Positions 25,148 to 34,927 of a stretch of 64,000 bases of DNA are shown one piece after another. The number at the start of each line of letters is the position of its first letter. The stretch's first letter is position 1. The stretch is from an uncultured Pseudomonadales bacterium (GTDB lineage: Bacteria; Pseudomonadota; Gammaproteobacteria; Pseudomonadales; Azotimanducaceae): assembly GCA_958296295.1 (NCBI GenBank), contig OY282460.1:3518291-3582290 (forward strand), given 5' to 3'. A program made the position numbers and the translations under genes. The notes under the pieces are model-generated. The model was not told where the DNA came from, made no database searches, and saw only the letters and a list, made by a program, of their open reading frames with translations.

Positions 25148-26457
25148 AGCCGTCCGTCCACCGCGTCCGGGGGCAGCGCCCGCTTCACGTCGAACACCAC
25201 GCTGGCGCGCTGGCCGTCAGCCGCCGTTTTGCCAAACGCTCGAATCCGCTCGGCGCCGAGGGCGCGGAAGCAGTCGTGTCCAACCGCCAGCACGACGGCG
25301 TCGTACTCGCCTTGCGCCGGCGCGTCGATCAAGCCGTGGGTGGCGCGGTCCGCCGCCGAGACGCAGGGATCGAACAGATCCACGGTCGCGCCGTCGGCGC
25401 GCAACCGTGCCGCCAAGTCCGCCACTTTGGTGTTGCGCACATCCGGGCAGTTCTCCTTGAAGGCGAATCCAAGCACCAGCACGCGGGCGCTATTGGGCGC
25501 GATTCCCGCTTCGCGCAGCAGCCGCATCACGCGGTGCGCCACATAGTCCGCCATGCCGTCGTTCACGCGGCGACCGGCCAGCACCAAACTGGGCTTGTGG
25601 CCGGCGGCCTCGGCCTTGCTCGTGAGGTAGTAGGGGTCCACGCCGATGCAATGACCACCCACCAATCCCGGCTGAAACGGCACGAAGTTCCATTTGGTGC
25701 CGGCCGCGCGCAGCACCGCTTCGGTGTCGAGCCCTAGCCTATCGAAGATCATCGCCAGCTCGTTGACCAATGCGATGTTGAGATCGCGTTGCACGTTCTC
25801 GATCACCTTGGCCGCCTCCGCGGTGCGGATGTCGGGTGCGCGATGCGTTCCGGCCTGTACGACGCGCGCGTACAGGGCGTCCACGAAGTCCGCCGCCGCC
25901 GGCGTGGAGCCGGCCGTCAGCTTGACGATGTTGGCCAGCCGATGATCGCTGTCGCCGGGGTTGATGCGCTCCGGGCTGTAGCCGACGAAGAAGCCCTCGT
26001 CGCAGCGCAATCCAGACGCCGCCTCAAGGAGCGGCACGCAAACTTCGGTCGTCGCGCCGGGGAACACGGTGGATTCGAAGACCACCACCGCCCCCGGCTG
26101 CAGAAGGCCTCCCACCAAGCGGCTGGCGTTCTCGAGGGCTGTCAAGTCCGGCCGTTTTCGGTGGTCGATCGGTGTCGGCACCGTGACGATGAACACGTCG
26201 CAGCCGCGCAGATCCTCCGCTGTCGCGGTGAATGTGAGCCGCCGGGCGTCGGCAAACCGTTCGGGGGCGACTTCGCCGGTGACGTCAACCGCCCCGCGCA
26301 GCTGCGCGACGCGGCCCGCGTCCACATCGAAGCCGCGCGTCTCAAACTGCTCGCCAAACGCCACCGCCACGGGCAGCCCCACATAGCCTAGGCCGACTAC
26401 GCCGATCACGGTGCCGGCGCTCGAAGGCGGCACGAGGTGTTCCGACATGTGGCGCAT
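25144..26457 (-). CDS. Nucleotide-sugar dehydrogenase (UDP-N-acetyl-D-hexosamine dehydrogenase, TviB/WbpO-like)
   Basis: A 437-residue member of the UDP-glucose/GDP-mannose dehydrogenase family. The NAD site is GVVGLGYVGLPVAVAFG. Conserved blocks are FIVTVPTPID, VVFESTVFPGATTE, GYSPERINPGD, KVIENVQRDLNIALVNELA and the catalytic cysteine in GGHCIGVDPYYL. The segment GYSPERINPGDSDHRL is typical of the UDP-GlcNAc/GalNAc dehydrogenases of the TviB/WbpO group rather than UDP-glucose dehydrogenase. The product would be a UDP-N-acetyl-hexosaminuronic acid for capsule or O-antigen. Starts at 26457 or 26448 are possible and neither has a clear Shine-Dalgarno sequence. Confidence 0.9.
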   Translation of the reverse strand: MRHMSEHLVPPSSAGTVIGVVGLGYVGLPVAVAFGEQFETRGFDVDAGRVAQLRGAVDVTGEVAPERFADARRLTFTATAEDLRGCDVFIVTVPTPIDHRKRPDLTALENASRLVGGLLQPGAVVVFESTVFPGATTEVCVPLLEAASGLRCDEGFFVGYSPERINPGDSDHRLANIVKLTAGSTPAAADFVDALYARVVQAGTHRAPDIRTAEAAKVIENVQRDLNIALVNELAMIFDRLGLDTEAVLRAAGTKWNFVPFQPGLVGGHCIGVDPYYLTSKAEAAGHKPSLVLAGRRVNDGMADYVAHRVMRLLREAGIAPNSARVLVLGFAFKENCPDVRNTKVADLAARLRADGATVDLFDPCVSAADRATHGLIDAPAQGEYDAVVLAVGHDCFRALGAERIRAFGKTAADGQRASVVFDVKRALPPDAVDGRL

Positions 26458-26494
26458 TGTAACGGCTGAGGCGGTGCGTCCAGGAACCTTAAGT

Positions 26495-28162
26495 CCCTGT
26501 TAAGCCGCTGTCGGGGAGAGCGGGATTTGTGGGGAAAGAAGCGCAAGTGCTTGAAAGAACGCACGCTGCGGGGGAATCGGCCGGTATGATGCCGGTTGGA
26601 CAAGGATCACCCCGCAGGTGCGTTGATGAAGAGAGTAGTTCCAAGCCCGGCCAAAGTCGAGATCGGCTTCACCGGGGATCGTTTGACGGGCACGGGCGGC
26701 GCCGCGCTGCTGGCGGAGGCGGCGCGCCGGTTCGGGCTTCCGGAGCGCCTTGCCGAGGCGGTGTCGGTGAAGAAGCGGAACCGGGGCGCGTCGGACGCGG
26801 AGACGCAGTGGAGCGTGATCGCGTCGCTGGCGTCGGGGAACGGGTCGCTGTCGGATCTGGACGCTTTGCGCGAGGACGGCGTTCAGCGCGAGCTGCTGGG
26901 CCTGTCGTCGGCGCCGTCGGGGCGGCGGGCCGGGGAGTTCCTGTCGCGTCTGACGAAGCGGGACGTGGAGAGCCTGCGGGGGGTGGCGCGGCACCTGTCG
27001 CGGTGCGTGGCGCCGGAGGTGGTGGCGCACGAGCTGGAGGAGAAGGGGTACGTTCCGGTGTTCGTGGACGGCACGGGCATCGAGGTGTCGGGCCGGCTGT
27101 TCGAGCACGCGGCGCGGCTGTACACCGGGGAGCGCGGCTACTGGCTGCACGCGGTGTTCGTGGGCGGGCTGTGGGTGAGCGGGAGGCTGCGGCCGGGGGG
27201 CGACGTGGCGTGCGGCTGGAAGGGCCAGCTCAAGCGCGACGTGGCGCCGCTGCTGCCGAAGGGCGTGCCGGCGTGGGTGCGTTGCGACGCGGCGTACTAC
27301 CGGGGGGCGTTCGTGGAGCATGTTCGCGGCGAGGGCTGGGACCTGTCGATCAGCGTGACGGATCCCAACAAGTGCCGGCCGGTGCTGGACGTTGTGGAGG
27401 GCCTGCCGGAGCATGGCTGGGAGGACATCGGCAAGGGCGAGTCGGCCACTTGGGTGCGTTACCGCCCTTCGAAGTGGAAGGGAAGTGGAAGGAGGAGCAG
27501 AGCTATGTGGTGGTGCGGCTGCGCTCGCAGCGGCAGGGCGAGCTGCTGCCGCGCTTCTCGGTGATCCTGGCCAACCGCGACGACCTGCCGCTGGCGGAGG
27601 TGGTTCGCCGGCACCGCGGCAAGCAGGGCCACGAGAACGCCTTCAAGGGGCCGCTGGTCGATCTCGACCTGCACCATCCGCCGTGCCGGGGCTACCGCGC
27701 CAACCAGGCGTTCTACGCCTACGGGCAAATGGCGCATCTGCTGCTGCGCGCCGTGCAGTTCCGGCTGCTGCCGAAGGCGGCCCGCCGGCACGGCATCCGC
27801 CCGCTGGTGCGGCACGTGATGCGCAGCGTCGCCCGGCTGGTGCGCAGCGGCAGGAAGCGCTGGCTGCTGTTCGCGTCCTGCTGCTTCCGCCGCGACTGGC
27901 TGCTGTACGCGGGAATGCGCCTGCGCATCGACTCCGGCTAGGCGCCGCACCCGCCCCCGCGCGCGATTCCCGGCGCCGTTTCCGACGCGCCGCGGTCGCC
28001 CGACCGCGCCAGTTCCGAAACGCGTCGAATCCACAGGCGAAAACTCCTTCGGCGCGGATTCCCCGCCTTCCCCACACGCTCGACAAGGCGTTTCCCCGCT
28101 CCCGAACCGCACTCGCCGCCTGCCCGACAGCTGAACCACCCCTCTTCAGAGCGTTAACAGGG
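26495..28162 (+). mobile_element. Decayed IS1380-like insertion sequence
   Basis: The ends CCCTGTTAA (from 26495) and TTAACAGGG (to 28162) are inverted copies, and inner blocks GCTGTCGGG and GGGGAAA are shared as well. The right end carries about 18 extra bases between CCCGACAGC and TTAACAGGG compared with the left. No target duplication is visible (AAGT before, AATC after). It contains one frameshifted transposase gene and about 200 bp of non-coding DNA. Confidence 0.65.
26626..27941 (+). pseudogene. IS1380-like transposase disrupted by an 11-bp tandem duplication
   Basis: The frame beginning MKRVVPSPAKVEIGF encodes the N-terminal and first catalytic parts (VPVFVDGTGIEV, WVRCDAAYYRG). The continuation is in another frame (KEEQSYVVVRL, RHRGKQGHENAFKGPLVDLD, QMAHLLLRAVQFRLLP). 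The break is an exact 11-bp duplication, GAAGTGGAAGG at 27471-27481 and again at 27482-27492. Removing one unit restores a continuous protein of about 434 residues. The aspartates of the two blocks and E in QGHENAF are likely DDE residues. Family assignment comes from the C-terminal YRANQAFYAYGQ-type region. Confidence 0.8.
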
Positions 28163-28329
28163 AATCTAGGCCAGGAAGACCAGCGAGGCCAGCGGGTTGA
28201 CCTCCACGGTGGGCGGCGTGGGCGTCTAGCGCTACGCGCCCGATGGCGCTGGAGCGGCCCTCGGCGCATCTCCAACATCGGGCCGCGCCAACGCTCGGCA
28301 CCGTCGGCTAAAGCCGCTGCCACGGCGCG

Positions 28330-28335
28330 TATAAT
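28330..28335 (+). promoter_or_regulatory. Consensus -10 box upstream of the TonB receptor gene
   Basis: A perfect TATAAT lies 28 bp before the ATG at 28363, placing the transcription start about 20 bp ahead of the gene. The -35 region (GCTAAA near 28307) is poor, so an activator may be involved. Confidence 0.5.
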
Positions 28336-28362
28336 CCGGCCATTGCGCACTTGGAGAAAGGC

Positions 28363-31300
28363 ATGAAGGCACTGGCACGGATATTGGCGGTCGGAGTGGC
28401 TGCCGCATTGGCTGGCGTCGCTGTTGGGCAGGAACCGGAGGAACCAGAGGAGCCGGCGGCCACCGGCCCCATTGAAGAGCTTCTCGTCACGGCGCAACGG
28501 GTGGAGGAGAGCGTGCAGGATGTTCCCATCGCCGTCACCGCGCTCACGGACGAAATGCTGGTGGACAGGCAGGTGATCACCCCCTCGGATCTGCAGCTCA
28601 ACACGCCCAACGCGGCGTTCACCGCCACCAACTTCGGCGGCTCGAGTTTCAGCATCCGCGGCATCGGCAACCTGGTCATCGGACGAACGGGAGAACCCGG
28701 CGTTTCGGCGCACCTGAACGAGATCGCCGTGCCGAACAACCTCAACGCCACCGAGTTCTTCGACATGGAACGCATCGAGGTGCTGCGCGGGCCGCAAGGA
28801 ACCTTGTTTGGGCGCAACGCCACCGGCGGCGTCATCAACTTCATCACCCGCAAGCCGGAGCTTGGCGTGGCCAACGGCTTCGTGGATCTGGAGACCGGCG
28901 CCTACGGCCATGTGCGTTGGAAGGGCGCGTTGAACGTGCCCGCCGGCGAGCGGTTCGCGGCGCGGCTGGCGGCGTTCCAATTGCGCCGCGACGGCTATGT
29001 GGAGAACGTCGCGTACGGGCAGTTGGACGGCAACGGCAATCCCGTGGGGGCCATCGACGACGACGTGGACGGCCGGAACATCCGGGCGTGGCGCGCCTCG
29101 TTCGCGTGGACGCCGACGGATCGCCTGCGGGCTTGGTTCCTGTACAGCGGTTTCGAGGAAAACGACGATCGGGTGCGCATCAGCAACCAGGTTTGCGTGC
29201 GCAATCCGTTGCCGACCACCGGCTGCCTGCCGAACGAGTTCGGCTTCGAGACGCCGCATCTCGGCGCCACCACGGCCGGCATATTCGCCGGGCTCGCCGG
29301 CGCGTTGCCGCTCGGCGCCCCGGTGGGCACCTATCCGGTGCCGCGTCCCACCATCCGCGGCTTCCGCGAGATGCACACCGATTTCGAGCCGGTGTTTGAT
29401 CAGGAAGAGCACTTGTGGGCGCTCGGCATGTCCTACGAGTTCGAAAAATTGGACGTGAACATCGTCGGCGCGCGACGGACAAGCGACTATCTTTCGCGCC
29501 AAGACTACAGCATGGACGTGAACGCGTTGCTGCGCCCCACCACCGGCAACCCGAGCGGGGCATGGCCGGTGTCGGAACCGGCCGGCCGCGCCGGCGCCGA
29601 GTGGCGCGATGACGACTGCAACATCAACGCCGGCACCTCCGGCGTGCGGGGCGGGTGCATTCTCGGCTCCGCGGCGCAGAACCGCGTCTTCGCCTACGAC
29701 CAGCTGGACGACATTTCGGAGTTTTGGACGGTGGAGGCCAAGGTGCGCACGCTGTTCGACGGCCCGTACAACTTCCTGTTCGGCGTAAGCGTGCACGAGG
29801 CCAAGAGCCACGGCGGCTACTATGTGCTCGCCAACACGTTGGACTTGGTGACCATCGCGCCACCGGCCGTTTTCCCGGGCGCGTTGTATCCGGGGTTCTT
29901 CTTCAACTCCAACAACCCGGACCACGGCGCCTCGTCCGAAGCCCTGTCCATGTTCGGCGAGTTCTACTACGACTTCTCGGACCGCTTGAAACTCACCGCC
30001 GGCCTGCGCCTCAACAACGACGACAAATCCACCAGCGACACCAGTGCGCTGGCGAACGCCATCGACGTGAACGGTGCCCTTGGCGGCCTGATAACCGGCG
30101 GGCCGCCGCTCTGGCTGCGAGTGAGCCTGTTCACGGAGATGGCCAATATCGCGGGCGGTACCGCGACTGGCCTCAGCACGGCCGCGACCCGCATGTTGGA
30201 GTACAACAAGGCGACCGGCGTGTATACCGAAAACGGCCCGGCGGCCATTGGCGTGGTGGCCGCGATCGGCGCGGCCAACCAGCTGGGGCAGGCCATCCAG
30301 AGCGGGGCGCTGCCGCTTGCCGCGGTGCCCGGGGCGGTGGCGGCGTTGCCGTTCCCCGCGCTTTTCCAAGCCACCGTGCTCGCGCTGCTCACCGAGCAAG
30401 CGGCTGGTGATCCCGGTCTCGCCGCCGGCCGCGCCGCGTTGGCGGCCATCGCCGCAGCGGTGCCGCCCGTGCCGGCGTTTGGCGAGACGCGATTCGTCAC
30501 CGGCAGCCCGACGGAGGCCTCGTGGGAGGAGATGAGCGGCCGCATCGGCTTCGACTACCAACTGGACAACGGCACGCTGGTCTACGGCTTCTACAGCCGC
30601 GGCTACAAGCCGGGCGGCTTCAACCCGGCAATTCCCGCCGAGTTCCAAGACACGTCCGCCTTCACCTTCAATTCGGAGGCCGTGAACGCATTCGAAGTGG
30701 GCGCCAAAGGCACATTCGCCAACGGGCGCGTGCAGGCGAATATCGCGGGGTTCATGTACCAGTACGCCGGCCTGCAGGTGACACGCATCCGCAACAACAG
30801 CTCCATCAACGACAACGTCGACGCCAACCTCATGGGTCTGGAAGTGGAGGGGATCTGGCGGCCTGAGCGGTTGCCCGGCCTCGCTGTGGATTTCGGCTAT
30901 GGGTATCTCAGCAGCGAAGTGGATGGCTCGATGTCGCTGGATCCGGTGAACCGCACGGCCGGCAACGACGACTACGTCCTGTTGAACAACATCGACCCCG
31001 GCTCTGTGACCGGCGTGAACTACATCGCGCGGGAATCGCAGATCACCGCGGCGGTGGTGCAGGCGGCGATTCAGCGCGGCGCCACGATACCGGTGCCTGG
31101 CACGCTGTATCCGGCCAACGCGGCCGGCGTCGCGATTCCCGCCTACATGTCGCGCAACTTCCTGAGAGCGGCCGGTGTGGAAACCTCGGACGGCCTGATG
31201 GTGAGCTTGGACGGCAACCAGCTACCCAACGCGCCGGAGCACACCCTGAAAGTCGGCGTGGCGCACACCTGGACGCTTAGCGGCGGGGCGACCTTCACGG

Positions 31301-31572
31301 GACGCTGGGACTACTATTGGCAAAGCGAATCCTACGCCCGCGAGTTCAACAGCGTCGGCGACCATATCGACTCCTGGTCGCAGCACAACGCCTCGGCGAT
31401 CTACGAGCACGGCAGTTGGCAGGTGCGGGCGTGGGTGCGCAACCTGTTGGACGACGACAACGTCACCGGCAAATACCTCACTTCCGACACGTCAGGTTTC
31501 TTCCGCAACTACTTCCTCACCGAGCCGCGCATCTACGGGGTTTCGGTGCGGATGGATTTCGGCGAGGGCTGA
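28363..31572 (+). CDS. TonB-dependent receptor
   Basis: A 1069-residue outer-membrane receptor. A signal peptide (RILAVGVAAALAGVAVGQ) is followed by a short acidic stretch, the TonB-box-like IEELLVTAQR, and a plug with DVPIAVTALTDEML, FSIRGIGN and IEVLRGPQGTLFGRNATGG. The barrel ends with RIYGVSVRMDFGEG. The form (ETAQR-type box, RGPQGTLFGRN) is typical of the large proteobacterial receptors of sphingomonads and marine gammaproteobacteria. About 150 residues in mid-barrel (near 560-700) are alanine/proline-rich and probably form an extended surface loop. The ATG at 28363 follows GGAGAAAGG. The substrate is unknown. It stands alone between an IS and citrate synthase. Confidence 0.93.
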   Translation: MKALARILAVGVAAALAGVAVGQEPEEPEEPAATGPIEELLVTAQRVEESVQDVPIAVTALTDEMLVDRQVITPSDLQLNTPNAAFTATNFGGSSFSIRGIGNLVIGRTGEPGVSAHLNEIAVPNNLNATEFFDMERIEVLRGPQGTLFGRNATGGVINFITRKPELGVANGFVDLETGAYGHVRWKGALNVPAGERFAARLAAFQLRRDGYVENVAYGQLDGNGNPVGAIDDDVDGRNIRAWRASFAWTPTDRLRAWFLYSGFEENDDRVRISNQVCVRNPLPTTGCLPNEFGFETPHLGATTAGIFAGLAGALPLGAPVGTYPVPRPTIRGFREMHTDFEPVFDQEEHLWALGMSYEFEKLDVNIVGARRTSDYLSRQDYSMDVNALLRPTTGNPSGAWPVSEPAGRAGAEWRDDDCNINAGTSGVRGGCILGSAAQNRVFAYDQLDDISEFWTVEAKVRTLFDGPYNFLFGVSVHEAKSHGGYYVLANTLDLVTIAPPAVFPGALYPGFFFNSNNPDHGASSEALSMFGEFYYDFSDRLKLTAGLRLNNDDKSTSDTSALANAIDVNGALGGLITGGPPLWLRVSLFTEMANIAGGTATGLSTAATRMLEYNKATGVYTENGPAAIGVVAAIGAANQLGQAIQSGALPLAAVPGAVAALPFPALFQATVLALLTEQAAGDPGLAAGRAALAAIAAAVPPVPAFGETRFVTGSPTEASWEEMSGRIGFDYQLDNGTLVYGFYSRGYKPGGFNPAIPAEFQDTSAFTFNSEAVNAFEVGAKGTFANGRVQANIAGFMYQYAGLQVTRIRNNSSINDNVDANLMGLEVEGIWRPERLPGLAVDFGYGYLSSEVDGSMSLDPVNRTAGNDDYVLLNNIDPGSVTGVNYIARESQITAAVVQAAIQRGATIPVPGTLYPANAAGVAIPAYMSRNFLRAAGVETSDGLMVSLDGNQLPNAPEHTLKVGVAHTWTLSGGATFTGRWDYYWQSESYAREFNSVGDHIDSWSQHNASAIYEHGSWQVRAWVRNLLDDDNVTGKYLTSDTSGFFRNYFLTEPRIYGVSVRMDFGEG

Positions 31573-31602
31573 CGTAGGGAGAGTGATCCGCGATCTTGAT
31601 CC

Positions 31603-31640
31603 CCAAGGGAGTGCGCCGCGCAAACGGCGCATTCCCCTGG
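31603..31640. terminator. Bidirectional terminator between TonB receptor and gltA
   Basis: CCAAGGGAGTGCGCCG (31603-31618) pairs with CGGCGCATTCCCCTGG (31625-31640) with two mismatches and a 6-base loop. It sits between two convergent genes, with TTTCT after it on the plus strand, so it could serve both. Confidence 0.65.
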
Positions 31641-31648
31641 CGCGATTT

Positions 31649-32932
31649 CTAGTCGCGTTCCTCTAAGGAAACGTAGTTTCGAGCCGTTTGGCCGCGGTAG
31701 AGCTGGCGCGGGCGGCCTATCTTGTAGGGTGCGCTCACCATCTCTCGCCAGTGGGCTATCCAGCCGGGCGTGCGTCCGGTGGCGAAGATGACGGTGAACA
31801 TCTCGGTGGGGATGCCCACCGCCTTCAAGGTGATGCCGGAGTAGAAGTCCACATTGGGGTAGAGGCGCCGCTCGATGAAGAACTCGTCTTGCAAGGCGAT
31901 CTCTTCCAAGCGCTGCGCCATTTGCAGCAAGTGGTCGTTGGCCACGCCGAGCTCCGCGAGCACCTCGTGGCAGGTCCGCCGCATCACCGTGGCGCGCGGG
32001 TCGCGGTTCTTGTACACGCGGTGGCCGAAGCCCATGATGCGGAACGGATCGTCCTTGTCCTTGGCGCGAGCGACGTATTTGTCGATGTTGTCCGGGCGGC
32101 CGATCTCGTCAAGCATGTTCAGCACAGCCTCGTTGGCGCCGCCGTGGGCCGGCCCCCACAGCGCGGCGATGCCGGCGGCGATGGCGGAGTAGGGGTTGGT
32201 GCCGGTGGAGCCCGCCAGCCGGACGGTGGAGGTGGAGGCGTTCTGCTCGTGGTCCGCGTGCAGCATGAAGATGCGGTTCATCGCGCGGGCGATGACGGGA
32301 TTCACCTCATAGCTTTCGTCTTCGGCGAAAGTGGCGTGCAGGAAGTGGCCGGCGTAGCCGAGGTCTTGGCGCGGCGGCGGCGGCAGACCTTTCGGGTGCC
32401 GATAGGTGAGCGCGGCGAGCAGCGGCATCTTGGCGATGAGGCGAATCGCGGTGGCAAGCCGATGCGTTTCCTCCGTGATGTCGAGCCCGTCGTGGTATTC
32501 CGCGGCGAGCGCACCGGTGAGGGCGGTCATCATCCCCATCGGGTGGGCGCCGGGGGAGAACCGGCTCACCATTTCGGCCACGCTTTCCGGCAGGTGGCGC
32601 TCCTCGGCCACGGCGGCCGCGAAGGCGTCTTTTTCGGAAGGCGTCGGCAACTCGCCGTTCAACAGCAGGTGGCAAAGCTCGAGAAAGTCCGACTGCTCGG
32701 CCAGTTGCTCGATGGGATAGCCGCGATGCAGCAGCGTGCCGGCGTCGCCGTCTATGTAGGTGATGTCGGAGTCGCAGGCGGCGGTGGAGACGAAGCCGGG
32801 GTCGTAGGTGAAGTAGCCTTCATTGGTGAGGGTGCCGATGTCGATCACGTCGTTGCCGAGACTGGCCTCGAGCACCGGCAGCTCGATGACGCGACCACCG
32901 TCCACGCACAGTTTGGCGTGCTTGCCAGCCAT
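31649..32932 (-). CDS. gltA: Citrate synthase
   Basis: A 427-residue type II (hexameric, NADH-sensitive type) citrate synthase. It condenses oxaloacetate and acetyl-CoA in the TCA cycle. The active-site histidines lie in [15 protein letters not shown] and [15 protein letters not shown]. The C-terminal [15 protein letters not shown] is the classic end of GltA. The N-terminal beta domain ([34 protein letters not shown]) is the extension characteristic of Gram-negative enzymes. The ATG at 32930-32932 is preceded by GGGGAGGAAGG. It is a monocistronic gene with a long upstream region. Confidence 0.96.
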   Translation of the reverse strand: MAGKHAKLCVDGGRVIELPVLEASLGNDVIDIGTLTNEGYFTYDPGFVSTAACDSDITYIDGDAGTLLHRGYPIEQLAEQSDFLELCHLLLNGELPTPSEKDAFAAAVAEERHLPESVAEMVSRFSPGAHPMGMMTALTGALAAEYHDGLDITEETHRLATAIRLIAKMPLLAALTYRHPKGLPPPPRQDLGYAGHFLHATFAEDESYEVNPVIARAMNRIFMLHADHEQNASTSTVRLAGSTGTNPYSAIAAGIAALWGPAHGGANEAVLNMLDEIGRPDNIDKYVARAKDKDDPFRIMGFGHRVYKNRDPRATVMRRTCHEVLAELGVANDHLLQMAQRLEEIALQDEFFIERRLYPNVDFYSGITLKAVGIPTEMFTVIFATGRTPGWIAHWREMVSAPYKIGRPRQLYRGQTARNYVSLEERD

Positions 32933-33353
32933 GCGCCTTCCTCCCCGGTTGTCCCCATTCGCGTGAGTCGCGCGCGCCGCCGATGGTGCTCCACTGCGGG
33001 GGCGCGCGTCGGTGCCCCGACCATCGTGTCCTTGGCACATTGCCAAGCCTATTAGAGACGATGGCGCGGCGTCAACGCGCACCCATAGGATAGGATTATA
33101 GGATTAGGGTACGCCAGCACGTGTCCAACGTTCGCTGCGACAGCGAAATCACAGGAAATTCGCACGAAAAATCGAGTTGATTTCGTACAGACAAGCGCTT
33201 GCCAAGCGGTGAAGCCGCTCGATTGCCGGTGTTGAACCGGCCCACGCCGGGCCTGTTTCACCGGTCGGAACCGACACGGGCGGGACCATGCCACTTCCCC
33301 GTTGGCGCGGCGGCGGGCCGCGCCCCCGGCACGCCATTACGGAGCACGACCAC
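32933..33353. other. 420-bp intergenic region upstream of gltA
   Basis: No gene is recognisable. The AT-richer part at 33085-33115 holds the short direct repeat ATAGGAT and a minus-strand TATAAT. The rest up to the Uma2 pseudogene shows nothing clear. Confidence 0.5.
33095..33100 (-). promoter_or_regulatory. Candidate -10 box for gltA
   Basis: TATAAT on the minus strand, about 163 bp before the gltA ATG, within an AT-rich patch. No -35 at a normal distance (TTGGAC lies 22 bp away). A long leader would result. Confidence 0.35.
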
Positions 33354-34149
33354 ATGCCGGCGCCCCCGGCCGCGGCTGCCGCCGCTTTGGACATCGCCGC
33401 CAACGCCGACGCGCTGGACGCGCTGTACCCGTGCTCGGACGGTAAGCGGATGGCCGAAAGCGTGTCGCACGGCCGGGCCATCGTGGCAGCCGCCGGCGAT
33501 CTCGAGGCGGCACGCCCGGACGCGCTGGTGGCGGCGGACATCCTGGTGTACCCGGAGGAGGGGAATCCGGACAACCGCATCGCGCCCGGACGTGCTGGCG
33601 GCTTTCGGCCGGGGGAAGCGGCGCGACCGCTCGAGCTGTCCGACGTGGCTGGAGGGCAAGCCGCCGGACCGGGTGCTGGAGGTGGCCTCGCCCGGCACGG
33701 CGCGGAACGACCTGCGCGAGAAGCGGCGCGCCCACGCGGCGATGGGGGTGCCGGAGTTACTGGCTGTTCGACCCGACGGGCGAGCTGTACCCGCGCGGGC
33801 GGCGGCGGCCGCAGGGCCTCGCGCTGGCGGACGGCAAGTGCGAGCCGCTGGAAGAGCACGTGGAGGGGGGGTGCGGCTGGTCCGCAGCCGGGTTTGGACT
33901 TGCGCGCGGAAGGCGGCCGCTCCGCTTCCGCGACCCGGCGACCGGGAAGGACATCCGGCACCGCAAGGAATCCGACGCGGCCGTCGACGAGGAAGCGGAA
34001 CGCGCCGACCGGGAGGCGGCGGGCGCAGGGCGGAAGCGGCCGAGCGCAAGGCCGCGCAAGCGCGCGCCGGGCGGGCGGAAGCGCGTGTCGCGGAGTTGGA
34101 GACCGCTCTCCAGCGTTTGCGCATCCGTTCGAGCGACGACCCGCCTTGA
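33354..34149 (+). pseudogene. Uma2-family (DUF820) nuclease pseudogene with several frameshifts
   Basis: Pieces of a Uma2/PD-(D/E)XK-like protein occur in order but in changing frames. These are VAADILVYPEEGNPDNRIAP, then PDVLAAFGRGKRRDRSS-WLEGKPPDRVLEVASPGTARND and HAAMGVPE, then YWLFDPTGELYPRG, then FRDPATGKDIRHRKE, and finally AEARVAELETALQRLRI. These are the standard Uma2 blocks: PDV, K/R, the EVxSPxT strand and a C-terminal coiled coil. At least four frame changes are needed, including an extra T in GGAGTTACTGG near 33757. It is a decayed gene of a family frequent in accessory DNA. Confidence 0.8.
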
Positions 34150-34314
34150 GGTTCTCGGCGGCTCGGTCGCCCCGCTGGATCGTTGCCACCACCGGGCCGC
34201 GGCGCGATGGATCGCGGGCAGCGCGGCAAAGCGCGGGTAGCGCGATGAATCGCGTTGCAAGTTGCTTCGCAATTAGCGGTGGCCCACCGCCGCGCCAGGT
34301 TGGGCGCTAGGCGC

Positions 34315-34353
34315 TTGCGCCGTTTCCAAGGCGCAAGCTCCGAGAAACGGCGC
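34315..34353 (-). terminator. Alternative hairpins downstream of mreD
   Basis: CTTGCGCC (34315-34322) pairs with GGCGCAAG (34330-34337). GCGCCGTTTC (34317-34326) pairs with GAAACGGCGC (34344-34353). The two stems share bases. They lie 86 bp beyond the mreD stop on its transcript, so they may end the mre message, though without a U-run. Confidence 0.35.
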
Positions 34354-34438
34354 GGCCGGCGGCTGCGAGCGTGAGCGGCGCGATGGACAGCTTGGCGCAC
34401 TGTGGAACGCTGCCACGCCGACAGGCGGCAATGTTGGT

Positions 34439-34927
34439 TTAGGAACGCAGCCGCTTGGCGGCCACTCCGCTCATGGCGATGGCGAGCACCGGGTACGCGA
34501 TAGCGGCCCCGATTCCGGCGAGCGGCGCCCGCCAGACGAAGTCGCCACGCACCAACAGGCCGATCGTGGCGTTGAGCAATCCCACCGCGGTGACCATGCC
34601 GAAGACCACAATGGCCCGCTGAGCCAACGTCCGCATCGCCAACCGCGATTGGAACCGCGCCGTCAAATACGTTGTGGCCGCGAAGCCGATCCCGTGCGAG
34701 CCTAGTGGCGCGTCGAGCAGCACGTCGAAGAAAAGTCCCGCAAGCCAAGCGGACACCACTCCGGTGCGGCTCGGCGCCTCGACGGTCCAGAAGAAGAAGA
34801 GAACGACGCCCCATTCGGGTCTTAGCCAACCGAGCCAGTTCGGGACGAAAGGCACTTGGAAGGCGGCGAGCGTCATGGCCACCACCACTGACAGCCCGAT
34901 TAGCCAGCCACCGTGTCTGGGGTTCAA
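34439..34927 (-). CDS. mreD: Rod shape-determining protein MreD
   Basis: A 162-residue inner-membrane protein with five or six helices, working with MreC and MreB in the elongasome that guides lateral wall synthesis. Landmarks are VPFVPNWLGWLRPEWGVVL, the loop GLFFDVLLDAPLGSHGIGF (typical MreD G-x-D-x-L region) and the end FRSRLAMRT-like segment FQSRLAMRTLAQRA. The start is TTG at 34925-34927, which overlaps the mreC stop as TTGA, so translation is coupled. An alternative start within the helix would cut a membrane segment. The gene ends the mreB-mreC-mreD run. Confidence 0.88.
   Translation of the reverse strand: MNPRHGGWLIGLSVVVAMTLAAFQVPFVPNWLGWLRPEWGVVLFFFWTVEAPSRTGVVSAWLAGLFFDVLLDAPLGSHGIGFAATTYLTARFQSRLAMRTLAQRAIVVFGMVTAVGLLNATIGLLVRGDFVWRAPLAGIGAAIAYPVLAIAMSGVAAKRLRS

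Noticed and set aside
33085..33115. Short direct repeats (ATAGGAT) as a possible iteron or origin
   Set aside because: Only two or three degenerate copies of 7 bases; too little to support an origin or binding array.
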